DNA of 64,000 nt from JABAQJ01 sp046327745 (GTDB lineage: Bacteria; Gemmatimonadota; Gemmatimonadetes; Gemmatimonadales; Gemmatimonadaceae), in the NCBI GenBank assembly GCA_046327745.1, contig JAXLXV010000017.1, positions 1 through 64,000 on the forward strand, in the 5' to 3' direction. Under the pieces are notes generated by a model. That model worked only from the letters and a program-made list of their open reading frames with translations. It searched no databases and was not told the origin of the DNA. This document shows, in pieces, positions 55,850-64,000 of this stretch. The number at the start of each line of letters is the position of its first letter. Position 1 is the stretch's first letter. Made by a program: the position numbers and the translations under genes.

Positions 55850-56449
55850 ATGAACTTGCGTCGTCCCTGGTTGCATGGGGTCACCTCATTGGCCGTTGCC
55901 CTCGCCGCAACCTCTCTCTCTGCCCAGCAGCAGCCTGGCCAACTTACGGTAGGTCCGGCCGTGGGCGACCTGGCGCCCGATTTTGAGTTCCAACCGCTCA
56001 CACGCTGGGGCGCGGTAAAAGAGCGCATCAAGCTTTCCGACTTGCACGGACAGGCCGTGGTGCTGGCGTTCTTCCCGAAGGCCAGGACCAAGGGTTGAAC
56101 GATCCAAATGGAGGCGTACCGTGATCAGTACGCCACGCTCTTCAATAACGGCCACGACGTGACTGTCATTGGCATCAGTGTAGATCCGGACACCGCGTTG
56201 CTCGCTTGGGCTAAGCAGGCGTCGTTCCCGATCGCGTTTCTCTCGGACGCCGACGCCAAGGTCAGTCGGTTGTACCAGGCTTACAGCGAAACGAACAAGA
56301 TGGATTCGCGCCACTTGTACGTGATCGATAAGACCGGGCATATCACCTACAAGACGGCCTTCCGCGTGATGGCAGCGGACGCCTATTCCGAATTGGATGC
56401 GGCCGTCGACAAGGTTGCTCCCGCCGCCCCGAAGGAAGGCTCATCGTAA
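55850..56449 (+). CDS. Secreted peroxiredoxin with in-frame TGA at the peroxidatic position (candidate selenoprotein)
   Basis: 199 residues if the TGA at 56096-56098 is read as selenocysteine (residue 83). Start ATG 55850 begins a signal peptide (MNLRRPWLHGVTSLAVALA, cleaved near SLSA-Q). The thioredoxin-like fold runs GDLAPDFEFQPL, VVLAFFPKARTKG-[TGA]-TIQMEAYRDQY, VTVIGISVDPD, SFPIAFLSDADAKVSRLYQA and HLYVIDKTGHITYK. P-x-x-x-T-x-x-C is the universal peroxiredoxin active-site motif; Pro76, Thr80 and the TGA occupy it exactly. The parts before and after TGA are in one frame, with no other lesion. There is no other Cys in the mature protein, so it would be a 1-Cys-type enzyme. Other genes here end in TGA, so the code is not changed genome-wide. 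A nonsense mutation is the alternative, but its site and the hairpin downstream argue against it. Confidence 0.8.
56113..56134 (+). promoter_or_regulatory. Candidate bacterial SECIS hairpin
   Basis: Perfect 7-bp stem GGCGTAC / GTACGCC enclosing the 8-nt loop CGTGATCA. It starts 15 nt after the TGA and the loop is 22-29 nt after it, within the known spacing for bacterial selenocysteine insertion elements. A G is in the first two loop positions, as the bacterial consensus requires. It is part of the coding region of the peroxiredoxin. Confidence 0.6.
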
Positions 56450-56473
56450 GCGGCGCGCTGTGACCCAAAGTGT

Positions 56474-56503
56474 CGTGCCCCGGACGCTCGGCGCCGGGGC
56501 ACG
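56474..56503. terminator. Hairpin after the peroxiredoxin gene
   Basis: Perfect 10-bp inverted repeat CGTGCCCCGG / CCGGGGCACG with a 10-nt loop, 24 nt after the gene. No T-tract follows, so it is a weak or Rho-aided terminator candidate, or an mRNA-end stabiliser. Confidence 0.45.
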
Positions 56504-56518
56504 CGTGTATCTCGCCCC

Positions 56519-57856
56519 ATGAACTTGGACGCGCTAGAAGAGGTTTTTCGTTCCGTGCTCGCCGCGGTGGAGCCCGCGCCACTGACTCGCGCGGCTGTCG
56601 CCAGCTTGAACTTTAGCGACGAGCCGATCGCCGTCCTTGCGGTAGGAAAGGCAGCCCGAGCCATGCTTGTTGGCTGTGTGGAGGCACTCGAGCACGTGGG
56701 TGCCACTCCGGTGGCCATGCTGGCGGTTGGAGCGACGGACGAGGGTCCGTGCCCTGCTGGCGCGGAGGTGCTGACCGGCGACCATCCCCTCCCCGGTGCG
56801 CGCTCGTTGGCCGCCGCGGCGGCGATCGACCGATGGCGCGAAGGGATTCCAACGGACGCGCGCGTGCTGGTACTTCTGTCGGGGGGAACCACGAGCCTCA
56901 TCGCCGCACCTGTTCCCGAGATACCCGCGGCGGACATTCCACCGCTCTTCGATCAGCTGCATCGGTCGGGCGCCGACATCATGAGCATGAACGCGGTGCG
57001 CAAGCGGGTGCTGCGCCATGCGGCTGGGCGATTGACGGTAGCGTTGGCCCCACGACGGATCGACTTGTTGATTGCATCCGACGTCTTGGGAGACGATCCA
57101 GCGTTCATCGGCTCGGGGCCTTGCACGCCCGACTCACTGACGGCGGGGAAGGTCATTCGGATGCTCGAACGTGTGGGTGCGGCGGAGGCCCTTCCGCCGA
57201 CGGTTCGACACTACCTGGATGACGTGCACCACAAACGAATCGCAGAGACGCCCAAGCCCGGCTCGGCGGTGTTTCGAGCGGTGACGACGCGCATCCTCGT
57301 CTCCAATCGAACGGCCGTTGAGGCCGCAGCTGCCGCCGCGTCGCGTACCGGATTCGACCCCGTCCGCGTGATAGCCCAGCCGCTCAAGGGTGAGGCTCGC
57401 GCCGTTGGCACGGAGCTCGGGTCACGTTTGGTGGCATGGCGCCAGCAACTTGCTGCGGGCGGGACCTCACCGCAGTCCATCGCCTGCACGGTGGCTGGCG
57501 GCGAAACCACAGTCACGTTAGGCGCTGGCGCCCATGGGCGTGGTGGCCGTTGCCAGGAGATGGCATTGGCCCTTGCCCGCGAGTTGCATCGGCTGCGGCC
57601 CCGTTCGGAGACGATCCGCGTGTTGGTCGCCGGGACTGACGGCAGAGATGGGCCGACCGATGCCGCGGGTGCTGTTGTGGACGCCACGACCTGGTCACGG
57701 ATCGGGAACGCAGGCCGGCAGCCAGATCGTGACCTGCAAACGCACGACGCGTACGCCGCCCTGGATGCCGCCGGTGCGCTGCTCCGCACCGGACCAACGG
57801 GCACCAACGTCAACGATGTCGTCATCGCGTGCGTGTCGCCCGCCTCCACTGCCTAA
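56519..57856 (+). CDS. Glycerate 2-kinase (MOFRL/TtuD-type)
   Basis: 445 aa, the usual size for the DUF4147 + MOFRL two-domain enzyme that makes 2-phosphoglycerate from glycerate and ATP. Marks: IAVLAVGKAARAM, GDHPLPGARSL, LVLLSGGTTSLIAAP, MNAVRKRVLRHAAGRL, ASDVLGDDPAFIGSGP and the MOFRL-domain VAGGETTVTLGAGAHGRGG, VAGTDGRDGPTDAAGAVVD. The TAA stop is embedded in a GCCTAACG octamer. It precedes aguB by 79 nt. Confidence 0.93.
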   Translation: MNLDALEEVFRSVLAAVEPAPLTRAAVASLNFSDEPIAVLAVGKAARAMLVGCVEALEHVGATPVAMLAVGATDEGPCPAGAEVLTGDHPLPGARSLAAAAAIDRWREGIPTDARVLVLLSGGTTSLIAAPVPEIPAADIPPLFDQLHRSGADIMSMNAVRKRVLRHAAGRLTVALAPRRIDLLIASDVLGDDPAFIGSGPCTPDSLTAGKVIRMLERVGAAEALPPTVRHYLDDVHHKRIAETPKPGSAVFRAVTTRILVSNRTAVEAAAAAASRTGFDPVRVIAQPLKGEARAVGTELGSRLVAWRQQLAAGGTSPQSIACTVAGGETTVTLGAGAHGRGGRCQEMALALARELHRLRPRSETIRVLVAGTDGRDGPTDAAGAVVDATTWSRIGNAGRQPDRDLQTHDAYAALDAAGALLRTGPTGTNVNDVVIACVSPASTA

Positions 57857-57935
57857 CGCGAGTGACGGCCGTCTGACTCGGCCGGCGGTGGCGGCGCCCA
57901 TTCCCTTGCCGCCTCGTCAGCCCTACGTTTCGCAC

Positions 57936-58862
<927 letters not shown>

Positions 58863-58937
58863 TCTCGCGCGACCAGTCGCATCGCACGCCGTGCACCCAA
58901 CGGCGAGCGCCATTTCGCACCTCGAACGCACCCTCAC

Positions 58938-59984
58938 GTGACTACTCCGCCGTATCGGATGCCCGCCGAATGGGAGCCGCACGACGCAACCTGGATCGGT
59001 TGGCCGCGCCATGAACCCGATTGGCCCGGAAAGTTCGAGACCGTTCCATGGGTCTATGCAGAGATCGTACGCGTCCTGCACGCCTTCGAGCGCGTCGAGA
59101 TTCTCTGTCACGATGAAGCGGTGAAGGACGATGCCCGTCGGAAACTCGACGCGCACGGTTGCAACCCGGATCGTTACCGGCTCCATATCGTGCCGAATGA
59201 TCGCGTCTGGCTGCGCGATAGCGGTCCCACCGCAGTACACGACGCCGAGGGCCAGGTAGCGCTGGTGCACTGGAGCTTCAACGCCTGGGCCAAGTACGAC
59301 AACTTCGCGCTTGACGCAGAGGTTGGGACGGCCGTCGCCAGGCTCACCGAACTGCCACGGCTGACGCCGGAGCGTCCCGACGGGAACGGGCGCGTGGTAT
59401 TGGAGGGAGGAGCGATCGAAGTCTCGGGAACCGGCCGCATGATGGTAACCGAGGAATGTTTGCTCTCCGATGTGCAGTCGCGGAATCCGGGGCTGACGCG
59501 CGACGGGTACGAAGAGGTATTCCGCGACGCGTTAGGCATTCGGCAGACCATCTGGCTGGGCGAAGGGTGCGTGGGGGACGACACCCACGGCCACGTGGAC
59601 GACATCGCGCGATTTTCCGACGCCGATACGGTGCTGCTCGCCTTTGAAGAAGACCCCGCCGATGAGAATCACGCGCGCTCTGAGGACAACCTGAGTCGCT
59701 TGGTGTTGTCGTCAGGCGATCCTCTGCGTGTGGTGAAGCTGCCGTATCCCCGTCCGGTAATGATGGACGGCGTGAGGCTGCCGGCGTCGTACGCCAACTT
59801 CTACATCGCGAACGGCTGCGTGGTCGTGCCCACGTTCAACGATCCAAACGACCGCGTGGCCCTGAACACCATTGCCGTGTGTTTCCCGGACCGATCCGTC
59901 GTCGGCATTCACGCCGTGGACCTGGTGTGGGGACTCGGGACGCTGCATTGCCTGTCGCAGCAGCAACCCGCGCGAGCACCCTAA
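58938..59984 (+). CDS. aguA: Agmatine deiminase
   Basis: 348 aa from GTG. Peptidyl-arginine-deiminase fold enzyme that hydrolyses agmatine to N-carbamoylputrescine and ammonia. Motifs: RMPAEWEPHDATWIGWPRH, RLHIVPNDRVWLRDSGPT, VVLEGGAIEVSGTG, GDDTHGHVDDIARF with catalytic His, and GLGTLHCLSQQQPA with the nucleophilic Cys near the C-terminus. It follows aguB; the stop lies in CCCTAACG. Confidence 0.95.
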   Translation: MTTPPYRMPAEWEPHDATWIGWPRHEPDWPGKFETVPWVYAEIVRVLHAFERVEILCHDEAVKDDARRKLDAHGCNPDRYRLHIVPNDRVWLRDSGPTAVHDAEGQVALVHWSFNAWAKYDNFALDAEVGTAVARLTELPRLTPERPDGNGRVVLEGGAIEVSGTGRMMVTEECLLSDVQSRNPGLTRDGYEEVFRDALGIRQTIWLGEGCVGDDTHGHVDDIARFSDADTVLLAFEEDPADENHARSEDNLSRLVLSSGDPLRVVKLPYPRPVMMDGVRLPASYANFYIANGCVVVPTFNDPNDRVALNTIAVCFPDRSVVGIHAVDLVWGLGTLHCLSQQQPARAP

Positions 59985-59998
59985 CGCCCTCAACGCAG

Positions 59999-60026
59999 GA
60001 ACGGCGGCCAAGATTGGCCGCCGTTC
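59999..60026. terminator. Perfect hairpin between convergent genes
   Basis: 12-bp stem GAACGGCGGCCA / TGGCCGCCGTTC with an AGAT loop between aguA and the ZU5-like lipoprotein gene. There is no clear U-tract on either side, so terminator function is probable but not certain. Confidence 0.6.
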
Positions 60027-60048
60027 TCATGCTTCCGCCAGCGTTCTG

Positions 60049-60663
60049 CTAGCCGCAGGACACCAGGTACCCGGAGAAGTGCCATACCGGGAATTCCACG
60101 GTCCAGTCGTTCAGGTTCAGCAGGCTGCGGATCGATTCGTCAACCGTCCCCTGTCGCCTCAAGAGATCCAGCTGGTCGCTGTTCTTGAAGTACCCCCCGT
60201 TCAAGCGAAATCCCGGAAGGAACAGGGTCTTTCGAAGGTCCTGCCGCAGCGTGAGCGGCTGGTTGAACTTCATGCCATGCGGCTCAAACTCGTAGGCCAC
60301 GGACAGCCCCTTCAGCGCCGTCACCTCGAATTTCACGTTCGTGCTCACCGCACCACGCGGTACCACCAGCGTCAGGCCAGTCTGCGGTATGGCCAGTTCG
60401 CCGCCCGCGGGGCCAATGACGGCCGACGCGTGGATGTCGGTCAGCTGCGGCAGCTTGCCCAGAATGCTGATGACGTTTCCAAGCGGCAGACTGCCGGTGA
60501 CGGTGCCCAAGAGTCCATTGCTCGGTGTGGTCGCGGCCCCCTGGGCACTCACCGCGTTTTGTGACAGATCCGGCGCCGTCGCTCGGCCGGCATCGGTGCA
60601 TGCAGTCGCTACCGCAACGGCAGCAGCGATCAGCGCCGAGATCTTTCGGGAGAATCGATTCAT
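60049..60663 (-). CDS. Lipoprotein with ZU5-like domain
   Basis: 204 aa from ATG 60663. Lipoprotein signal with a Cys preceded by ATA (VAVATAC|TDAG). A ZU5-like beta-sandwich follows: ASAVIGPAGGELAIPQTGLT, VVPRGAVSTNVKFEVTAL, and then LPGFRLNGGYFK. It ends WTVEFPVWHFSGYLVSCG, also common in such extracellular beta domains. Likely an outer-membrane-anchored adhesion or binding protein. A hairpin in its leader (60668-60706) is noted under the intergenic entry. Confidence 0.78.
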   Translation of the reverse strand: MNRFSRKISALIAAAVAVATACTDAGRATAPDLSQNAVSAQGAATTPSNGLLGTVTGSLPLGNVISILGKLPQLTDIHASAVIGPAGGELAIPQTGLTLVVPRGAVSTNVKFEVTALKGLSVAYEFEPHGMKFNQPLTLRQDLRKTLFLPGFRLNGGYFKNSDQLDLLRRQGTVDESIRSLLNLNDWTVEFPVWHFSGYLVSCG

Positions 60664-61057
60664 AAGAAAGGGGTGCTGAGGACAGGTGCGACGATGGACA
60701 CCCCTTCCTTAGGCAACACAAATGCCCGAGCTGCTTTGCGGCATTACTCACTAAATCGCGAACTGCCGTGAGTCGAAGCGCCCGAATACATCGGCGTCCA
60801 TGACCGGATTTCTCGACCCCATCGGACAGCCTGACCGACTAAACCGTTGGCTCCTCAGCGAGTTAGGCCAGTCAATGAAAACGTTGCACGGGGGCTTTGA
60901 GAAAATACCGTGCAATGCGCAAGGATTCTGGCAACTCGCGGTGACTCTGCGCTCGCGGCTTCTCTGCTCAGTGGCTGGCGGACTTTCGGCGGCGCGTTCG
61001 CTGATTCCGGCGCTCGCATGGAGGAGCGCGTGAACATGCTGGTGCCCTTCGCGATCC
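60664..61057. other. Intergenic region upstream of the ZU5 lipoprotein gene
   Basis: About 390 bp between two minus-strand genes. AAGGGGTG (60668-60675) and CACCCCTT (60699-60706) can pair just before the lipoprotein start, so the mRNA leader could hold an 8-bp hairpin with a 23-nt loop. A 77-codon plus-strand frame at 60800-61033 lacks protein-like features and is not called. Nothing else is clear. Confidence 0.45.
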
Positions 61058-64000
61058 TTACGGCGTGACCAGCGACGCCGACCCGCGGCCTGTGCCCCCG
61101 CCGCGCGACGATCCGGCGACTGCAACCAGCCGCTTAGCCAGTGGCCGGAATCCGGCGAGTTCGGCGGCGCGCCGAGACTCGGCGACTAGGTCGTAGGGAA
61201 TCGCGCATCCGGCGTGGGCCAGGGCCGGCACAGCGTCCGCCGACAACCATAGTGAGCCGTACTGATCGTCCGCTGCTGCACGTAGCGCGCGATTCAACGA
61301 TGCGATCGCCGCCGCAGCGTCGCCGCGTGATAGCAGGAAACGAACAAAGAACGCCTCGACGAGTTCGCGTCCTTGGAACCAGCCCGCGCCGTGGGTATCG
61401 CGTTCGGCCAGCAGCTGCTCATACACCGACGTTGCTTCGGCATTGTCGCCCATGGCGAGCGAAGAGAGCCCGGCGCCCGCCAGCGCACCAATTCGAACGT
61501 CGGGCATGCCGAGTTCCGACGCGAGCTTCACAACATCTCGGTAGCGTTCCAGGGCCGCGGCCGGATCGCCCTGCTCGTGCACCAGGTTGGCGAGGTTGTA
61601 CATGGCAGCCAGGCGGCGCGGTTCACTCTTCACCTTGGTGAACTGTCGTAAGGCGCGCTGGAATTGTTCGGCCGCCGCATCGTACTCGCCGTGCTTGAGC
61701 CGGAGGACGCCAAGGTTCAACGCGGCAAGTCCGGCGACTTCGGCAATGTGAGACGCTTCAGCCAAGTCCGCCGCTTCGCGGTACGAGAGTTCCGCATCGG
61801 ACGTATCGCCAAGCCGCGCGTACGCGATGCCGGCGTTGACCATGCAGCGAAGCTGGCCAAACTTGTTGCCGATCGTTTCGTAGAGTCGCTGCGCCGTGAC
61901 AAAGTGGGACAGCGCTTCGTTAGGCACCTGCTCCCAGAGCGTGGTGCCGAGTCGCATCTGGGTCTCGGCCCGCAGTTCCAGGTCATCGAGCGTCTCGGCC
62001 AGCACATGTGCGTCCCGGGCAAGGCGATGGGCTTCGCGCCAGTCGTTCAGGCGTGAATGGGCATCGGACACGATGGTGAGAAGCGATACGCTATTGCGCA
62101 TGTCGCCGGCCGTGCGCGCTTCCGCCAGGAGTTGCTGTGCACCTTCCAGCGTCTTGGCGATCGGCTCGCCTTGCAGCGCGCGAAGCTCCAATCGTGTTCG
62201 CGCGACACTGATACGCTTTTCCAGGGTGAGCGCGACGTTGTCGTCGGCCAGCACCTGATCGCAGGTTCGCTCCGCTTCCTGATACTGCCCGCCAATGCGT
62301 GCCACGGTGATGAGCTGCAAGCTGGCAGCGACACGCTGTTCTGGCGTGGACGCGTGCCTCACGGCGATCCGAAAAGACGCCACGGCGTCTTCCAGTGCGT
62401 AGACGCTGGCGGCCCGCTCGCCGGCCAGCAGGGCGAAGCGGTAGGCGTTGGGACTATCGCCGCCGCGCTCGTACAGGACAGCGATGGTGACGACCGAGTC
62501 CGGACGACGGCGCTCGAAGACTTCGGCGAGCCGGCGATGCGCCAGCTGCAACCGCCGAGGGTTGGAGGTCTTGCGTAGCGCGTCCGCCAGCAGACCGTGA
62601 ACAAAGGTGAACTCGTTCGGCTCCTCGGGCGACGCCGGTTCGATCACGCCCACCGCCACACCCTCGTCGATGGCGTCCAGCATCTGGACTTCCGCGACCT
62701 CGGCAGCCTCACGCACGATCGCCGCGTCGAACGTGCGGCCGGCGGCGGCGGCGAGAGTAAGCAGCTTGGCCGCTGTGGGGGACAGGCGACCGAGTCGTCG
62801 GGCGAGCAGGTCTTCCACCGCGACCGGCAGCTGAAACTCGTCGACCGAGTTCCATTCCCACCGCTTGCCGCCGTACCAGATGGCCCCGTCTTCAAAAAGG
62901 GAGCGCATCACCTGCTTGACGAAGAGCGGATTCCCCTCCGTATAACGATAGAGGAATTGGGAGACGTCGGAATCGATGTCTGCCTGATGGAGGACGTCGG
63001 CGATCCACCGGGTGACTTCCGCCGGCAGGAGGCGGGCTAGGCGCAGTTCGGCGTAGCGCTCGGAACGGGATAGCCGCCGGCGCTGCTGCGTGATCTGCAT
63101 GGCGTCTTCTTCGCGCAGCGTTAGGCAGACCAGGAGCCGGGCATCGTCCAGTTGGGCCACGACGTGTTCGAGGGCGTCCCACGACGCGGCGTCACCCCAC
63201 TGCATGTCGTCCAGCACAAGCACGAGTGGCCGCCGCGTCGCCGCGGCACGGACGTAGTCGGCAATCTCGTCGAGCAACGCGTACTTGTTGCCGATCCCTG
63301 ACGGCGATGGCACGCTGGGATCTTGCAGCTCGGGAACCAGGCGTCCCAGTTCTTCCCACCGCCGGGCGGGGACAATACCCAGTCCATGGATGCCGGCGAT
63401 GACGTCAGCCCAAGGGCCATAGGGTGGACGGACGTCAGCCTCATGCGATCGTCCGATCACCATCACACCCGTACGCAGCCGCACTTCGGGGGCGAGCCGC
63501 TTCACCAGCGTTGTCTTACCGATGCCGGCCTCACCGACAATGGAGACGATTCGGGCGTCACCACGCAGCGCCGATTCCAAGTGATCCAGAAGGGTCCGCA
63601 GTTCCGACTCGCGGCCGACAAAGCGCTCGATGTCGAGGCGTGGCTTCCCCTCGGTAGATTCGCCGGCGAGTGAGACGGCGTTGCGCCCGCGGAGCTTGGA
63701 GTCGTACAGCGCACGGTCGGCCACCGCAAACAAGGCCTCGAACGTCTTGCCGTGTTCGGGTGCCAAGGCAATGCCAATCGACAGCGTGACGGAGACGCTT
63801 CCTTCTTCGCTTCCGCGCAAGGGAATCCGAAGTCCGTCTACCGCCAGCCGCAACCTTTCCCCGATGGCCTGGGCCTCGACCGCGGTCGTGGCCGGCAGCA
63901 GCATGACAAACTCGTCGCCAGCGTAGCGGCCGACGATATCGTCGGCACGACTCACCTTCGCCAGCTCGTCGGCGACACTCCGCAAGACGTCGTCGCCCTG
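61058..64000 (-). CDS. GGDEF-AAA ATPase-TPR fusion regulator (N-terminus cut by window)
   Basis: 980 visible residues; the frame is open to the right edge, so the true start is outside. The first visible part is a diguanylate-cyclase domain: DDVLRSVADELAKVSRADD and GRYAGDEFVMLLP, i.e. an AGDEF variant of the GGDEF site, then VTLSIGIALAPEHG. Next is a STAND-type ATPase with Walker A IVSIVGEAGIGKTTLVKRL and Walker B LVLVLDDMQWGDA. The C-terminal ~450 residues are helical TPR-like repeats (GQLRCMVNAGIAYARLGDTS, AALNLGVLRLKHGEYDAAA). This is the plan of MalT/cyclase-type signalling ATPases with a nucleotide-cyclase head replaced by GGDEF. Confidence 0.88.
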   Translation of the reverse strand, partial: QGDDVLRSVADELAKVSRADDIVGRYAGDEFVMLLPATTAVEAQAIGERLRLAVDGLRIPLRGSEEGSVSVTLSIGIALAPEHGKTFEALFAVADRALYDSKLRGRNAVSLAGESTEGKPRLDIERFVGRESELRTLLDHLESALRGDARIVSIVGEAGIGKTTLVKRLAPEVRLRTGVMVIGRSHEADVRPPYGPWADVIAGIHGLGIVPARRWEELGRLVPELQDPSVPSPSGIGNKYALLDEIADYVRAAATRRPLVLVLDDMQWGDAASWDALEHVVAQLDDARLLVCLTLREEDAMQITQQRRRLSRSERYAELRLARLLPAEVTRWIADVLHQADIDSDVSQFLYRYTEGNPLFVKQVMRSLFEDGAIWYGGKRWEWNSVDEFQLPVAVEDLLARRLGRLSPTAAKLLTLAAAAGRTFDAAIVREAAEVAEVQMLDAIDEGVAVGVIEPASPEEPNEFTFVHGLLADALRKTSNPRRLQLAHRRLAEVFERRRPDSVVTIAVLYERGGDSPNAYRFALLAGERAASVYALEDAVASFRIAVRHASTPEQRVAASLQLITVARIGGQYQEAERTCDQVLADDNVALTLEKRISVARTRLELRALQGEPIAKTLEGAQQLLAEARTAGDMRNSVSLLTIVSDAHSRLNDWREAHRLARDAHVLAETLDDLELRAETQMRLGTTLWEQVPNEALSHFVTAQRLYETIGNKFGQLRCMVNAGIAYARLGDTSDAELSYREAADLAEASHIAEVAGLAALNLGVLRLKHGEYDAAAEQFQRALRQFTKVKSEPRRLAAMYNLANLVHEQGDPAAALERYRDVVKLASELGMPDVRIGALAGAGLSSLAMGDNAEATSVYEQLLAERDTHGAGWFQGRELVEAFFVRFLLSRGDAAAAIASLNRALRAAADDQYGSLWLSADAVPALAHAGCAIPYDLVAESRRAAELAGFRPLAKRLVAVAGSSRGGGTGRGSASLVTP

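Noticed and set aside
55850..56098. Reading the peroxiredoxin as two separate proteins or as a pseudogene
   Set aside because: The stop replaces exactly the catalytic residue, both sides are intact and in one frame, and the second part alone has no plausible start or fold. A nonsense mutation is still possible and is listed as a test.
60800..61033. A 77-codon plus-strand frame in the intergenic gap
   Set aside because: No ribosome-binding site, motif or sensible composition.

Overview
The window is high-G+C bacterial chromosome, densely packed and lacking phage, IS or rRNA/tRNA genes that I can recognise. A large TonB-dependent receptor with an N-terminal carboxypeptidase-regulatory domain, several Sec-signal-peptide proteins, lipoproteins and a DsbA/VKOR pair point to a diderm. 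Gene content and style (many GTG starts, ATGA/GTGA overlaps, aerobic heme A synthesis, AAA-TPR regulators) resemble Gemmatimonadota. That assignment is inference from family resemblance, not a database match.

Layout. 1-3000: a truncated MttB-superfamily methyltransferase, a membrane protein and a sterol-desaturase-type di-iron hydroxylase. 3.1-9.0 kb (minus): TonB receptor, creatininase-type amidohydrolase, APC permease. 9.1-11.6 kb (plus): heme A biosynthesis operon (ctaA-ctaB with two small genes). 11.6-15.3 kb (minus): FmdB-like protein and a V4R protein / M24 peptidase / APC permease operon. 15.4-20.5 kb (plus): overlapping DUF92, FAD oxidoreductase, flavin reductase, methyltransferase, SRPBCC and ketosynthase genes, a compact specialised-lipid or polyketide-like cluster. 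20.6-34.8 kb: heptad-repeat exported protein, aquaporin, pyrophosphatase, two paralogous TM/coiled-coil proteins, STAS protein, acetyl-CoA synthetase, hybrid PAS histidine kinase, VKOR + DsbA, an alpha/beta hydrolase with an altered triad, CDP-alcohol transferase and DUF2461. 34.8-42.1 kb (minus): M16 protease, two TPR proteins, psuG, a kynureninase-like PLP enzyme. 42.4-51.2 kb: AraC regulator, VOC protein, hydrolase, M20 peptidase, and a glycan locus (two paralogous GT2s, Gfo/Idh oxidoreductase, polysaccharide deacetylase). 51.4-64 kb: aconitase, lipid kinase, glycine-zipper lipoprotein, a peroxiredoxin with an in-frame TGA, glycerate kinase, the aguB-aguA putrescine pair, a ZU5-like lipoprotein and a GGDEF-AAA-TPR regulator cut by the right edge.

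Two observations stand out. (1) At 55850-56449 a secreted peroxiredoxin reads through a TGA located exactly at its peroxidatic cysteine (P-x-x-x-T-x-x-[TGA]). A 7-bp hairpin with an 8-nt loop follows about 15 nt downstream, as expected for a bacterial selenocysteine insertion element. (2) The octamer CGTTAGGC/GCCTAACG occurs 32 times by my eye count, about once per 2 kb, where chance predicts 2-3. It lies in both orientations, in at least four reading-frame contexts and in several stop codons, so DNA-level selection (for example an uptake or recombination signal) is a better explanation than codon choice.
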